Positions 1 to 8,488 are shown, counted from the first letter of the stretch. The stretch is DNA of 45,667 nucleotides from an uncultured Collinsella sp. (GCA_958354105.1 CATWVA010000016.1:1-45667), one strand, 5' to 3'. Made by a program: numbers and translations. Notes: a model not told the origin generated them from the sequence alone.

Positions 1-1500
1 GGTCACGCCGTGTGCGGCAAGCACGTCGACGTTGTCGCGGAACGGGAAGAACGCGTCGCTTGCGCAGGCAAAGCCGCCCTTCTCCACGCCCTCGCGCTCG
101 CAGAAGTCCTCGGCGCGCTCGCAGGCAAGCAGCGCAGAGTCAACGCGGTTGGGCTGACCGGGGCCCATGCCAATGCCGGCCTTGCCCTTGGAGACCAGGA
201 TGGCGTTGGACTTGACGCCCTTGCAGACCTTCCAGGCAAACTCGAGCTCGGCCATCTCAGCGTCGGTGGGCTTGCGATCGGTGGGGAACGTAAAGGTCGC
301 GGGATCCTCGGTCACGTGGTCAACTTCCTGCACCAGCATGCCGCCGTCGATGGAGCGCAGCTCCACCTGGGCGCCGTGGTCCACGCCGCCGGTAGCCAGC
401 ACGCGCAGGTTGGGACGCTTAGCCATGCGTTCGAGTGCCTCATCGGTGTAGCTCGGGGCGATGATGACCTCGACGAACTGCTTGTTCTGATCGGCAAAGT
501 GCTCAACCAGCTCAAAGGGAACCTCACGGTTGCAGGCGATGATGCCGCCGAAGGCGCTCTTGGGATCGCAGGCAAAAGCGCGGTCGTAGGCGGCCGTGAT
601 GTCCTCGGCAACGGCGGAACCGCAGGGGTTCTGATGCTTGAGGATCACGCAGGCCGGCTCGTCGAACTCGCGGACCAGGTTCCAAGCGGCATCGGCGTCC
701 AGATAGTTGTTGTAGCTGAGCGGCTTGCCCTGGATCTGCTCGGAGCCCACAAGCGGGAACTGAGAGCTCGCGGTGTTCTCGCAGCCCTCGGCAAAGCGGT
801 AGACCGTAGCCTTTTGCTGAGGATTCTCACCATAGCGCAGGTCGTCGACCTTCTCCAGCGAGATCTCGAGCTTGGCAGAGGTGTCCGCCACGTCGCTTGC
901 CTGAGCGGCAAGCCAACGGGAGATAGCCGTGTCGTAGGCGGCGGTAGTCTGGTAGACCTTCACCTGCAGGCGGCGACGGGTGGAAAGCGTGGTGCAGCCA
1001 CCGGTCTCGCGCATCTCGGCCAGGACGGCATCATAGTCGGCCGGGTCAGAGATGACGGTAACGCTCGCGGCGTTCTTGGCGGCAGAGCGCAGCATGGAGG
1101 GACCACCGATGTCGATGTGCTCGATGGCATCCGCAAAGGTGACCTCGGGGTTGGCGACGGTCTTCTCGAACTCGTACAGGTTGACGACGACCAGGTCGAT
1201 TAGCTTAATGCCGTGCTGAGCGGCTTCCTGCATGTGCTGCTCGGAATCGCGACGGGCCAGCAGCGCGCCGTGAACCTTGGGATGCAGCGTCTTGACGCGG
1301 CCGTCCATCATCTCGGGATAGCCCGTGAACTCCTCGATGGGGGTTACGGGAACGCCCGCGTCCTCGATGGCACGAGCCGTGCCGCCCGTAGAGATGATCT
1401 CGACGCCAAAGTCGTCAACCAGCGTCCGTGCGAAATCGACGACGCCCGTCTTATCGGTAACCGAGATCAACGCGCGTGCGATCTTCACATCAGATCCCAT
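1..1500 (-). CDS. purH: Bifunctional AICAR formyltransferase/IMP cyclohydrolase PurH, 3' end outside the window
   Basis: PurH does the last two steps of de novo purine synthesis: formylation of AICAR and ring closure to IMP, in the cytosol. The first 500 codons lie here. The start ATG at 1500 follows a strong AGGAGG site. The N-terminus (ALISVTDKTG, then IISTGGTARAI) is the MGS-like IMP cyclohydrolase fold; RVKTLHPKVHGALLARR is a family signature. The distal part has SDAFFPFRDNVD, typical of the C-terminal transformylase domain, so only about 15-30 residues are missing by comparison with the usual 510-530 aa. It is divergent from the acetyltransferase gene at 1777. Identity is clear from these motifs. 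Confidence 0.96.
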   Translation of the reverse strand, partial: MGSDVKIARALISVTDKTGVVDFARTLVDDFGVEIISTGGTARAIEDAGVPVTPIEEFTGYPEMMDGRVKTLHPKVHGALLARRDSEQHMQEAAQHGIKLIDLVVVNLYEFEKTVANPEVTFADAIEHIDIGGPSMLRSAAKNAASVTVISDPADYDAVLAEMRETGGCTTLSTRRRLQVKVYQTTAAYDTAISRWLAAQASDVADTSAKLEISLEKVDDLRYGENPQQKATVYRFAEGCENTASSQFPLVGSEQIQGKPLSYNNYLDADAAWNLVREFDEPACVILKHQNPCGSAVAEDITAAYDRAFACDPKSAFGGIIACNREVPFELVEHFADQNKQFVEVIIAPSYTDEALERMAKRPNLRVLATGGVDHGAQVELRSIDGGMLVQEVDHVTEDPATFTFPTDRKPTDAEMAELEFAWKVCKGVKSNAILVSKGKAGIGMGPGQPNRVDSALLACERAEDFCEREGVEKGGFACASDAFFPFRDNVDVLAAHGVT

Positions 1501-1574
1501 GCAGTCCTCCTGTCTGGTACGCCGCCGTGCTCTGTGAGTCGGTGATACGTCGATCTGCAGCGCTCGCGCAGCGG

Positions 1575-1596
1575 CATTGAAAATACTGATTCAATG
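1575..1596. promoter_or_regulatory. Inverted repeat upstream of purH
   Basis: CATTGAA, an 8-base spacer and TTCAATG form a perfect 7-bp inverted repeat about 75 bases upstream of the purH start, in the 276-base divergent region shared with the acetyltransferase gene. Its size and place fit an operator or promoter-overlapping site for purH. The sequence does not resemble the Firmicutes PurBox, and the regulator is unknown. Nothing else of note was seen in 1501-1776. Confidence 0.35.
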
Positions 1597-1776
1597 TAGC
1601 GCATCGAGCGCGACGTTGCATCCCGCAACGCACGGCTGTGCAGAAAAAGTTTACGAGCGGGGGGATGGGCACGGCACCGGGCACGGTGAGTTCATGGAAC
1701 ACAGGGGCACCATAATTAGATGCCAATGGCGTGGTAGAACTGTGCTCGATATGCATCCGCAAAAGAAAGAGGCACC

Positions 1777-2418
1777 ATGGTCTCGCGGGTTCTCTACCGA
1801 CCGTTTGATACCGAAGACTTCGACGCCATCGCGCTGATTCTGCAGCAGCTTTGGCATAACAATTCGGATAACGATGAGTACAACCGCCTCGAGGCCGCGT
1901 GCGACCTTGCCTACTGCCTTTCGTCGTCGACGTTTTCGCAGGTTGCGGTGATTGACGGTCAGGCGCGTGGCATTTCGCTCGCGCGTGCGGGACAGAGCTC
2001 CGGCGCCACCGTTAAGGAACACTGGATGGATACCGAACGCGCGCTGCTATCGCAGATGCGTGAGCTGGAGCCCGATGCCTGCGCCGAGTATCTCTCGTTT
2101 GTACGCGCAACCATCCGAACCAACAACCGTCTGCTCGAGAGCAGCCCGTTGCCGCACGACAACGAGGTCACGCTGCTTGCCGTGGATCGCGATGTCCATG
2201 GCCTGGGCGTTGGCACGGTTCTGCTCGATGCCGCAGTCTCGCACCTGTCCTCGCTTGGAGCGACGAGGGCGCACCTGTACACCGACTCCAACTGCTCGTG
2301 GAAGTTCTACGAGCTGCACGGCTTTAAGCGCACGGCCACGCACCGCGCCAACCGCGAAGAGCGCCGCCACGCCATGCCGCGTGAAAGCTTTCTCTACGAA
2401 CTCGACCTAACAGCCTAG
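1777..2418 (+). CDS. GNAT-family N-acetyltransferase
   Basis: A 213-aa protein of the GNAT fold, which moves an acetyl group from acetyl-CoA to an amine. The acetyl-CoA loop is visible near residues 130-155: VTLLAVDRDVHGLGVGTVLL matches the R/Q-x-x-G-x-G/A pattern with H-G-L-G-V-G. It is followed by a helix and by a LYTDSNCSWKFYELHGFKR segment, the usual N-x-x-A-x-x-F-Y-x-x-x-G-F-like end of the fold. The N-terminal ~110 residues are long for a minimal GNAT and may hold a substrate-binding part. The start ATG at 1777 has a GAAAGAGG site a few bases upstream. The substrate cannot be told from sequence. Confidence 0.85.
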   Translation: MVSRVLYRPFDTEDFDAIALILQQLWHNNSDNDEYNRLEAACDLAYCLSSSTFSQVAVIDGQARGISLARAGQSSGATVKEHWMDTERALLSQMRELEPDACAEYLSFVRATIRTNNRLLESSPLPHDNEVTLLAVDRDVHGLGVGTVLLDAAVSHLSSLGATRAHLYTDSNCSWKFYELHGFKRTATHRANREERRHAMPRESFLYELDLTA

Positions 2419-2433
2419 CCCAAGCAGCCACAC

Positions 2434-2502
2434 CTAGTCATTTAAGAACGTCCCCAATGACTGATCCCCAACAACTAGTCATTTAAGTCTGTCCCCAATG
2501 AG
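2434..2502. repeat. Two imperfect 28-29-bp direct repeats
   Basis: Two copies of the pattern CTAGTCATTTAAG-N3-GTCCCCAATGA lie at about 2434-2462 and 2475-2502, just after the acetyltransferase stop. They are about 85% identical and 41 bp apart. No coding role is evident. Confidence 0.6.
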
Positions 2503-2531
2503 TGGCCTAGGGGGTTTGTAGATAGCCCTGG

Positions 2532-2754
2532 TCAAAAAACATCAAATATGAGTACTGTTACCTTTTTAGTAGCAGCGATTTGGGACATTTTTGACGCTTG
2601 TAGGCATGACGACCAGCTGCATGAGCTGACGTAGCTCCCCAAATGTTCAATAAAATGGGCTCCTAACGAGAAGTACTCTCATTAGGAGCCCATTATTATG
2701 TGCAAACATATGTGACCAACGCAGCAACAGTACTCATATTTGGCATTTTTTGTC
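2532..2754. repeat. MITE-like element with ~30-bp terminal inverted repeats
   Basis: The left end (2532-2561) and the right end (2724-2754) are reverse complements over about 30 bases; the core AAATATGAGTACTGTT is exact, and an A-rich stretch (CAAAAAA) also matches. The ~220-bp element holds the perfect hairpin listed separately and no real gene. Together with the direct repeats just before it, this explains the 450-base gap between the acetyltransferase and the DUF2207 gene. It could be a non-autonomous mobile element or a bidirectional regulatory structure; no target-site duplication was identified. Confidence 0.5.
2654..2694. terminator. Perfect 13-bp hairpin, possible bidirectional terminator
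   Basis: AATGGGCTCCTAA at 2654-2666 pairs perfectly with TTAGGAGCCCATT at 2682-2694 around a 15-base loop. The flanks are A/T-rich but lack a clean T run. It lies between the ends of two converging genes (acetyltransferase on + and DUF2207 gene on -), so it may stop transcription from both sides. Confidence 0.5.
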
Positions 2755-2870
2755 CACTGCCCCTTGCGCGAAGGTCCTCAGCGGAAAGTTTGACCCGTTT
2801 CGATGCACAAAAATGGGATGAATCTTCCCTGGCAACCGCCCAGAAAGATCCACCCCAAAGCAAGCGCTCG

Positions 2871-4817
2871 CTAGAACGTTCCGCCGCCGCCTCCGCCGAC
2901 GCCGCCACCGCCGCCACCGGAAAAGCCGCCACCGCTGCCGCCGCTCGAGCTATCGGAACTCGAAGCCAGCTCGCGGATGGTCTCGTGGTACACATCGTTG
3001 AACGAATCGAGCGGGGACTCGTTGCCGTAGTGATGGTAATACCACCAGTAGCAGGGGTAGTTGTCGTAGAAATCGTCACTGTTGCGCAGGTCCGCAGGCA
3101 CGGCTTCGGCCAGCTGTCGCAGCACTTCTTTCGAAACGCCCAGGGCAACGCCCATCACCAGAAACTTGTTCCACAAGATCAGGTCGCTGGGGACGGCCTC
3201 CTTCAGACGCGTAAAGTCCTCGAGCCAATGCTTGAGCGCCTTGCAGCGAGCCGCCACCTCGGCGCCCTCCGGCGTGTAACGGCGGAAGGTGCAGCTCAGG
3301 ACAAAGCCCACGATCGTGACGGGGATCGAGATCATAGCGGCGCCGACATTGGCGTCCGCAAAGTCGGTATAGAACAGAGAGCCCAAAATGCCAAAGACAA
3401 TGATGATGCCGAGAACCAGGCCGGCCACCATCGCGATAGTGCCATCCGATGCGATAAACTCGCACTCCTCCAGCTTGCCCTTAACCGTGCTCTGATAGTC
3501 CTCGAGCTTGTCGCCAACAGATTCAGTACGCTCGCTGGCATACTCCTCCAGCTCGCTAAACGTGCGCGAACGGACGCCGTCTTTATCGGGCTTAACGCCA
3601 GCGAAGAAGACCTTGAGCACGTCGCGATCGATGCCGTCCTTCTTGGCAGCCTTCCAGGCCTCGTCGGTCACTGTGATGCGATACGTCTGCTCCTCTTTTT
3701 CGCGACGGAGCAGACCCTTCTTCTTGGTCTCGGTCGCTTCTTCCAGCTTGATCACGCGGTCGTCGGTCAGCTTCATCAGCGTGGCGATATATGCCTGATC
3801 GGGCACGTCGTTCCAGCTCATAAGAGTTGCAAGCACCGCGGGATGATCGGCGGAGGGCACATCGCGGAAGTACTCGTCCTGGAAGAGCGGCTTGGGCTTG
3901 GGCCTGCGCAGCTTGAGCATCACGATTACACCGGTATAGGCAACCGCCACAACAACACACACCACGGCAATCGCGCTGGCAACCGCACGCGCGTGCTCAC
4001 GGCGGGCGTTAGCTTCGTCGGCCCATTCCTTCTCTTCGCTCAGGATCGTTGACATGCGCTCTTCGCCCGAAGCGGCAAGCTGCGGCACCCAGTCGCTAGG
4101 GAAGGCGATGCGTGCCTCGGCGAATTCGCCCTGGTGCACGCAGGGAATGGTATAGGTGACCATGGGCTCGTCCGCATCGAGCGACACGTCGCCCGTCAGC
4201 GGGCCGTGGCCCCATGCGCGGAAGTTATCGCCCTTGACGGCAGCCGTCCCGGCAGCGGCATTTGCAAAGTAGACCTCCATCTCGACGTCATCGGAGTCCG
4301 CCGACCAGCCGTCGCCGACGAATTTCCAGTAGAGCTCGGCGGTATCGGCCCAGTTCATAACCGCACCGGTCATGGAATAACTCACGTAGTAGATTGCGCT
4401 GTCGCCGCTCTCGTGAGGGCTGAACACCTTAATCTTTACGCCGTCGTCGGACTGTTCCACCGTGTAAACGCCGTCGTCGCCTTTATTTGCGCTGTCGACC
4501 TTGTTAAACGCAGTGTCGTCTTCCTCGACGCTCAGCACATTGACGACCACCGAGCCGCCTTGCTGGTTAGAGCCTGTATTGATATCCCAATACACGCCGT
4601 TAATGTCATCGTCGAAATCGAACTGGCGTCCCTCGACAACGGTCAGCGAGCCATCGGCCTCAACCGTGGCACCGATATAGGTTTGGCTCATGGAGTAGCC
4701 GTCGGCGTGCGCGACGGCAGGCAGCAGCAACAACGCAAGCGCGACGAGTGCGCAGACGGAAGCGAACCGCGCAAACAGGCGGCGCTGCCGACAGGGCTGG
4801 GCAACGGGGGCGTTCAT
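2871..4817 (-). CDS. DUF2207-type membrane protein with glycine-rich tail
   Basis: A 648-aa predicted membrane protein. Residues 1-38 form a signal peptide (RR, a hydrophobic stretch, then AHA before D-G). Residues ~40-250 are the extracellular DUF2207 region (TYIGATVEADGSLTVVEGRQ, then YWDINTG). One membrane segment at ~278-300 is followed by KLRRPKPKP and a cytosolic region; a further hydrophobic pair lies near 450-500. The protein ends in an almost pure glycine tail closing with TF, as is common in this family. The start at 4817 is chosen because AAAGGATG precedes it; an in-frame ATG 36 bases upstream lacks a good site. The family has no well-defined function. Confidence 0.85.
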   Translation of the reverse strand: MNAPVAQPCRQRRLFARFASVCALVALALLLLPAVAHADGYSMSQTYIGATVEADGSLTVVEGRQFDFDDDINGVYWDINTGSNQQGGSVVVNVLSVEEDDTAFNKVDSANKGDDGVYTVEQSDDGVKIKVFSPHESGDSAIYYVSYSMTGAVMNWADTAELYWKFVGDGWSADSDDVEMEVYFANAAAGTAAVKGDNFRAWGHGPLTGDVSLDADEPMVTYTIPCVHQGEFAEARIAFPSDWVPQLAASGEERMSTILSEEKEWADEANARREHARAVASAIAVVCVVVAVAYTGVIVMLKLRRPKPKPLFQDEYFRDVPSADHPAVLATLMSWNDVPDQAYIATLMKLTDDRVIKLEEATETKKKGLLRREKEEQTYRITVTDEAWKAAKKDGIDRDVLKVFFAGVKPDKDGVRSRTFSELEEYASERTESVGDKLEDYQSTVKGKLEECEFIASDGTIAMVAGLVLGIIIVFGILGSLFYTDFADANVGAAMISIPVTIVGFVLSCTFRRYTPEGAEVAARCKALKHWLEDFTRLKEAVPSDLILWNKFLVMGVALGVSKEVLRQLAEAVPADLRNSDDFYDNYPCYWWYYHHYGNESPLDSFNDVYHETIRELASSSDSSSGGSGGGFSGGGGGGVGGGGGGTF

Positions 4818-4939
4818 AGGCACATCCTTTGTCTGTGGTACCAGTAGCGTCATTGTCCCACGTTTGCGGGTTCATGTGACGAACATCTAAGTCAGCGGAG
4901 CGTCAAAACGGGACAAAAGTCACGCCCGCCGCCGGCACC

Positions 4940-5195
4940 TGGTGACGTTCCCTATCTGCCGGTAATCTGGAACACTCCTTGGCATAGCCCGCTCCGGCAA
5001 TAGATACCACTTCATAGCTCCATCACAGGTGTAGCGGCTTTGTGTGGGCGCGGCATTCGCTGATTGAGCCGCCAGTTGAGGGGCATAAAGCAGTTGAGCG
5101 AAAACGGTTTGCCCCTTTGCCGTCCGCTTGAGGATCATGTCCCCCTTTTCCGCGGAAACCCCGGCAGTTGCGAAGAGCTGCCGGGGTTTCTGTCG
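4940..5195 (+). ncRNA. Candidate structured RNA ending in a terminator
   Basis: The 510-base gap between the DUF2207 gene and gluQ has no convincing protein gene (a 72-codon frame on the minus strand lacks a ribosome site). It contains several potential stems: TGCCGG near 4958 with CCGGCA near 5003, and GGGGCA near 5080 with TGCCCC near 5110. It ends in a good GC-rich hairpin followed by a U-rich tract, with no gene in front of it that would need one. This is what a small RNA transcribed rightwards would look like. I recognise no known RNA family, and no promoter is clear. Confidence 0.25.
5156..5189 (+). terminator. Rho-independent terminator with no upstream gene
   Basis: AAACCCCGGCAG (5156-5167) pairs perfectly with CTGCCGGGGTTT (5178-5189) around a 10-base loop, followed by a T-rich CTGTCGTTT. 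The only flanking genes point away from it: DUF2207 leftwards, gluQ rightwards starting downstream. It therefore ends either an unannotated RNA or read-through. Confidence 0.6.
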
Positions 5196-5314
5196 TTTGA
5201 GGGCTAGATTGATTGACGACGATTAAGGCGCCGAGCCGGTGGTCCGGCACGCGCAACGTGTGGCCGCGGCAACTTGCGAGCATCGACGACGCCTCCCCTC
5301 ACCTCACCCCGCGC

Positions 5315-5320
5315 TATACT
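5315..5320 (+). promoter_or_regulatory. -10 box placed for a leaderless gluQ mRNA
   Basis: TATACT ends 7 bases before the gluQ ATG at 5328, so transcription would start at or next to the A of the start codon. No ribosome site precedes that ATG, which fits a leaderless transcript. No good -35 box is seen at the normal distance. Confidence 0.4.
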
Positions 5321-5327
5321 CGTCCGC

Positions 5328-6347
5328 ATGGATATCAACGCATGCAACATAGCAACGCCCGCCGTGGCCACGTCGACGGCGACCAACAGCAAGCTCGTCC
5401 CCGCCCCCGCGCCTGTCGTGGGCCGTTTTGCCCCGTCACCCTCGGGCCGCATGCACCTGGGCAACGTGTTCAGCTGCCTGTGCGCGTGGCTTTCGGCCCG
5501 CAGCCAGGGCGGCAGCATCGTGTTACGCATTGAGGACCTGGACGATCGCTGCAAGCGCCCCGAACTTGCCGCTCAATTGATTGACGACCTGGCCTGGCTG
5601 GGGCTGGAGTGGGACGAAGGCCCCTACTACCAGCACGACCGCCTGGACTTGTACGAGGACGCCCTGCACCAGTTGCAATACGCCGGCCTCACCTATCCCT
5701 GCTTTTGCACACGCGCCGAGCTCCACGCCGCGAGTGCACCGCACGCGAGCGACGGCACGCCCATCTACCGTGGCGCCTGCCGAAGTCTTTCGGCCGAGGA
5801 GGTGGCCCGCCGCAGCGCCCTGCGCGCGCCGGCCACACGTCTGCGCGTGCCCACCGTCGACGACCTCGCAGACGACGTGATCGAATTTGTGGATCGCACG
5901 TACGGCGCCCAATGCGAAGCACTCGCCACCGAGTGCGGCGACTTTTTGGTGCGCCGCAGCGACGGCGTGTTTGCCTATCAGCTAGCCGTGGTGGTCGACG
6001 ACGCTGCCATGGGCGTCACCGAGGTCGTGCGCGGATGCGACCTGCTGGGGTCCACGCCGCGCCAGATCTATCTGCAGCACCTGTTGGGACTGCCCACGCC
6101 GCACTACGCACATATTCCGCTGCTCATGGCACCGGACGGCCGCCGCCTTTCCAAACGAGACCGCGATCTGGACCTGGGCGAACTCCGCGCCCGCTTTGGC
6201 ACGCCCGAAGCGCTGCTGGGTTGGCTCGCCGGACAAACAGGCATCGCGCCGGGCACCACGCCGCGCTCTGCCGAGCAGCTGGTCGAGCATTTTAGCTGGG
6301 ATGTTATCCGCAAGCACAGGGAGAACATTACCGTAACGGCTGAGTAA
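5328..6347 (+). CDS. gluQ: Glutamyl-Q tRNA(Asp) synthetase-like protein
   Basis: A 339-aa truncated GluRS-like enzyme. Family knowledge: GluQ activates glutamate and joins it to queuosine in tRNA(Asp), without the anticodon-binding domain of GltX. Seen here: class I signature GRFAPSPSGRMHLGN (HIGH equivalent HLGN at 43-46), IEDLDDR near 68-74, and the zinc pattern C125-x-C127...Y147-x3-C151 typical of GluQ. The KMSKS equivalent is LSKRD. Length and the missing C-terminal domain agree with GluQ. Residues 1-30 are a low-complexity extension. The ATG at 5328 is supported by the -10 box and by homology starting at residue ~31; an upstream in-frame start at 5274 is less likely. It converges with the phosphoesterase operon, 15 bases away. 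Confidence 0.88.
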   Translation: MDINACNIATPAVATSTATNSKLVPAPAPVVGRFAPSPSGRMHLGNVFSCLCAWLSARSQGGSIVLRIEDLDDRCKRPELAAQLIDDLAWLGLEWDEGPYYQHDRLDLYEDALHQLQYAGLTYPCFCTRAELHAASAPHASDGTPIYRGACRSLSAEEVARRSALRAPATRLRVPTVDDLADDVIEFVDRTYGAQCEALATECGDFLVRRSDGVFAYQLAVVVDDAAMGVTEVVRGCDLLGSTPRQIYLQHLLGLPTPHYAHIPLLMAPDGRRLSKRDRDLDLGELRARFGTPEALLGWLAGQTGIAPGTTPRSAEQLVEHFSWDVIRKHRENITVTAE

Positions 6348-6362
6348 TCAGGCACCCCACCC

Positions 6363-7088
6363 CTACGCAACATCCCAGGGCTGGAGTTCGTCGCCCAGGC
6401 GAACGATGCAGTCGTAGAGCACGGTATGGCGCTCGGCCGGGTTGGCATCCCGATGAAAATGCCCGTAGTACCAGCGCTTGTAGTCCAAGCGGTCCTCCAG
6501 CTCATCGAAAAACGCCGTAAGCCGATCAACGGCGGGGCAATTCCAGCCGGGCGCCGGATAAAGCGTGGGCGAAAGCATGCGCGTAGAGCAGGTGTGGGTG
6601 ACCACGTAGTCGACCTTCCAGCCCACGCCGTCGAGCTTTGTCCGCGCCTCCTCAAAGTTGCGCTCGTCCGGCAGCTCCTGCGGCCACCAGCTGGAATACG
6701 GAATGCGGTATTCCTTGTCCACGCTCGTGGCGCCGCCCATGGTAAAGACCGTTGAGCCGTCGAGTTCAAAAACCTCGCCGCGCGTCAGGCGCCGTATGGG
6801 CGAGGTGTCCGACAGGCGCTGTGTCAGTCCGCCGTGCCACAACTCCATGGGTCGCTCCGCCCAGTGGTCGAAACGTTCGTGGTTGCCGTCGACGAACAGC
6901 ACGGTATAGGGGCGCGACTCCAGCCAAGCGATGTCGGCGCACTCCTCGGCAGAGAAATCCCACGGAAGGCCAAAGTCGCCGGCAATGATGAGATAGTCGT
7001 CGCTCGTCAGGCTTTCCCCAAGATCCCAATCGCGCAGCTTTTGCATGTCAGCGCCGCCATGGACGTCGCCCGTCACATAGACCGTCAT
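6363..7088 (-). CDS. Metallophosphoesterase, third gene of a three-gene operon
   Basis: A 241-aa calcineurin-like phosphoesterase. The two-metal motifs are all present: TGDVHG (residues 6-11), AGDFGLPW, DGNHERFD, THTC and YGHFHRD. These residues bind two metal ions that cleave phosphate mono- or diesters; the substrate is unknown. The protein is cytosolic, with no signal or membrane segment. The start ATG at 7088 overlaps the TGA of the upstream gene by four bases (ATGA), so the two are translationally coupled. It is clearly paralogous to the first gene of the operon (7733-8488): same TGDVHG start, GGA-containing middle and GHxH end. Confidence 0.9.
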   Translation of the reverse strand: MTVYVTGDVHGGADMQKLRDWDLGESLTSDDYLIIAGDFGLPWDFSAEECADIAWLESRPYTVLFVDGNHERFDHWAERPMELWHGGLTQRLSDTSPIRRLTRGEVFELDGSTVFTMGGATSVDKEYRIPYSSWWPQELPDERNFEEARTKLDGVGWKVDYVVTHTCSTRMLSPTLYPAPGWNCPAVDRLTAFFDELEDRLDYKRWYYGHFHRDANPAERHTVLYDCIVRLGDELQPWDVA

Positions 7089-7723
7089 CGGATCACCACT
7101 TCCCTCTTATAGGTTTCGAGATCGCGCTCGACCTGCTCGTCGCCCGTGGCGTTGACCCACCACGGCCACTTAACGCAACACACCGGCTCGTCTACCTGTG
7201 CAAACCACGACTTGAGCTCCTCCAGGCTCACCGGGGCGTAGCCGTTGGCGTCCACGCCCACGTCGTAGCGCAGCAGCCCCTGCCGAAGGTTGAACTTGTT
7301 ATACGCGTCGCCACAGCTGTGGATATGCCCGTGCAAATGCCAGCCGCCGTGCGACATACCCTGCCAGTCGACCATGGGATAGTGGCTCAGCACGATTTTC
7401 TGACGGTCGATCTTGAGCACGCAAATGGGCGGCTCGACGATAAAAGCATCCGCCACCGCAGGCTGCGTCCAGTCTTTATCGTGGTTGCCGGGCAGCAGAT
7501 GGATGCGCTTGCATGCAATGCTTTTGCGCAACTCGTAGGCATCTTGGACCGTCATCTTAAAGCTGAAGTCACCCAAAATGTAAAGCTCGTCATCCGCAGC
7601 GACCTTGCTATTAATGCTAGCGACCATGGCGTCGTTCATCTGCCCAACAGTCGACCAAGGCCTGTCGGCGAGCCGCAGCATGTTCTCGTGCCCAAAGTGG
7701 GTATCGCTGGTAAACCAGATCAT
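7085..7723 (-). CDS. Metallophosphoesterase, second gene of the operon
   Basis: A 212-aa phosphoesterase of a different subgroup from its two neighbours: it begins SDTHFGHENML, then has LGDFSFKM, PGNHDKDW, LSHYPM and HLHGHIHSCG. This set is usual in small phage-like or YmdB/MJ0936-like calcineurin phosphoesterases. All metal ligands are intact. It starts 9 bases after the stop of the upstream gene with a GGAGG site, and overlaps the next gene by four bases. The substrate is not known; co-transcription with two similar enzymes suggests related substrates. Confidence 0.9.
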   Translation of the reverse strand: MIWFTSDTHFGHENMLRLADRPWSTVGQMNDAMVASINSKVAADDELYILGDFSFKMTVQDAYELRKSIACKRIHLLPGNHDKDWTQPAVADAFIVEPPICVLKIDRQKIVLSHYPMVDWQGMSHGGWHLHGHIHSCGDAYNKFNLRQGLLRYDVGVDANGYAPVSLEELKSWFAQVDEPVCCVKWPWWVNATGDEQVERDLETYKREVVIR

Positions 7724-7732
7724 GGGGACCTC

Positions 7733-8488
7733 CTAACGCTCTTGCTCAAAATAGTCACTCGCCGTCTCATCCTGCCCATCGGCACATCGCGCTTCGATCG
7801 GCACGATATCTTGGTAGATAAGGCGATGCTTGTCATCGCGCCATTCATCGTCATGGTAATGGCCAAAGAACCAGGTGCGGTAGTCGAGCCGCCCGTCGAG
7901 CTCGCCCAAAAAGGCCTGCAGCGAATCGTCGTAGAACTCGCGATTGCACTCCATGCACAGCTCGTCAGCCAAATCGACCGGCGCCTCGTGCGTCACAACA
8001 TAGTCGACCTTCCAGCCCGCGCGATCGAGCGAGGCGCAACAGTGTTTGATCTCGCGCTCACTCGGCATCTCCTCGGGCCACCACGTCTTTCCCTCCTGAC
8101 GCCACTGTTTGTCATGGCTCGCGGCGCCACCCATGGCGAGCACCGTGGTCCCCGTGATGTCGAACACCTCGCCGCGCATCAGGTGCAGCACGTGCGGGCG
8201 AACCTCGTGAACGAGGCCCCCGTTCCACTCACGCATTGGCAGCCCCGCCAGCAGATGATGGTTCTCGTGATTGCCGTCGACAAAACACGTAGTCCAGGGC
8301 TTGGACTCAAACCAGTCGAGCCAGTATTTGTCGGTGTTCGAGCCGCTCCATATAAAGCCAAAGTCGCCGGCAACGATGACAACGTCATCGCGCGTCAGCG
8401 TTCGACCCAATGGCCAAACGCGCGACGAGAAGCGACTCGCCCCATACTCGGCAACACCGTGAACGTCTCCGGTAACGAAAATAGACAT
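7733..8488 (-). CDS. Metallophosphoesterase, first gene of the operon
   Basis: A 251-aa calcineurin-like phosphoesterase with TGDVHG near the N-terminus, VAGDFGFIW, DGNHENHH, MGGAASHDK, THEAPVD and FGHYHDDEW. All metal-binding positions are present. The ATG at 8488 is preferred over a TTG three bases upstream because GGAGGTG lies nine bases before it. It leads a three-gene operon and is a paralogue of the last gene (6363-7088). The 128 bases upstream show no clear promoter boxes. Confidence 0.9.
   Translation of the reverse strand: MSIFVTGDVHGVAEYGASRFSSRVWPLGRTLTRDDVVIVAGDFGFIWSGSNTDKYWLDWFESKPWTTCFVDGNHENHHLLAGLPMREWNGGLVHEVRPHVLHLMRGEVFDITGTTVLAMGGAASHDKQWRQEGKTWWPEEMPSEREIKHCCASLDRAGWKVDYVVTHEAPVDLADELCMECNREFYDDSLQAFLGELDGRLDYRTWFFGHYHDDEWRDDKHRLIYQDIVPIEARCADGQDETASDYFEQER

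Noticed and set aside
10..1203. Long open frame on the strand opposite purH
   Set aside because: It is antisense to a certain gene; in GC-rich DNA such frames are common, and its translation is low in recognisable domains.
1625..1730. Regulatory hairpin or riboswitch before purH or the acetyltransferase
   Set aside because: No purine-riboswitch core or convincing stem set was visible by eye; only the inverted repeat at 1575 was kept.
2700..4052. 450-codon frame opposite the DUF2207 gene
   Set aside because: It overlaps a well-supported gene on the other strand and has Arg/Ala-rich, repeat-like content without motifs.
4920..5138. 72-codon minus-strand protein gene
   Set aside because: There is no ribosome site and no family; the region is better explained by stem structures.
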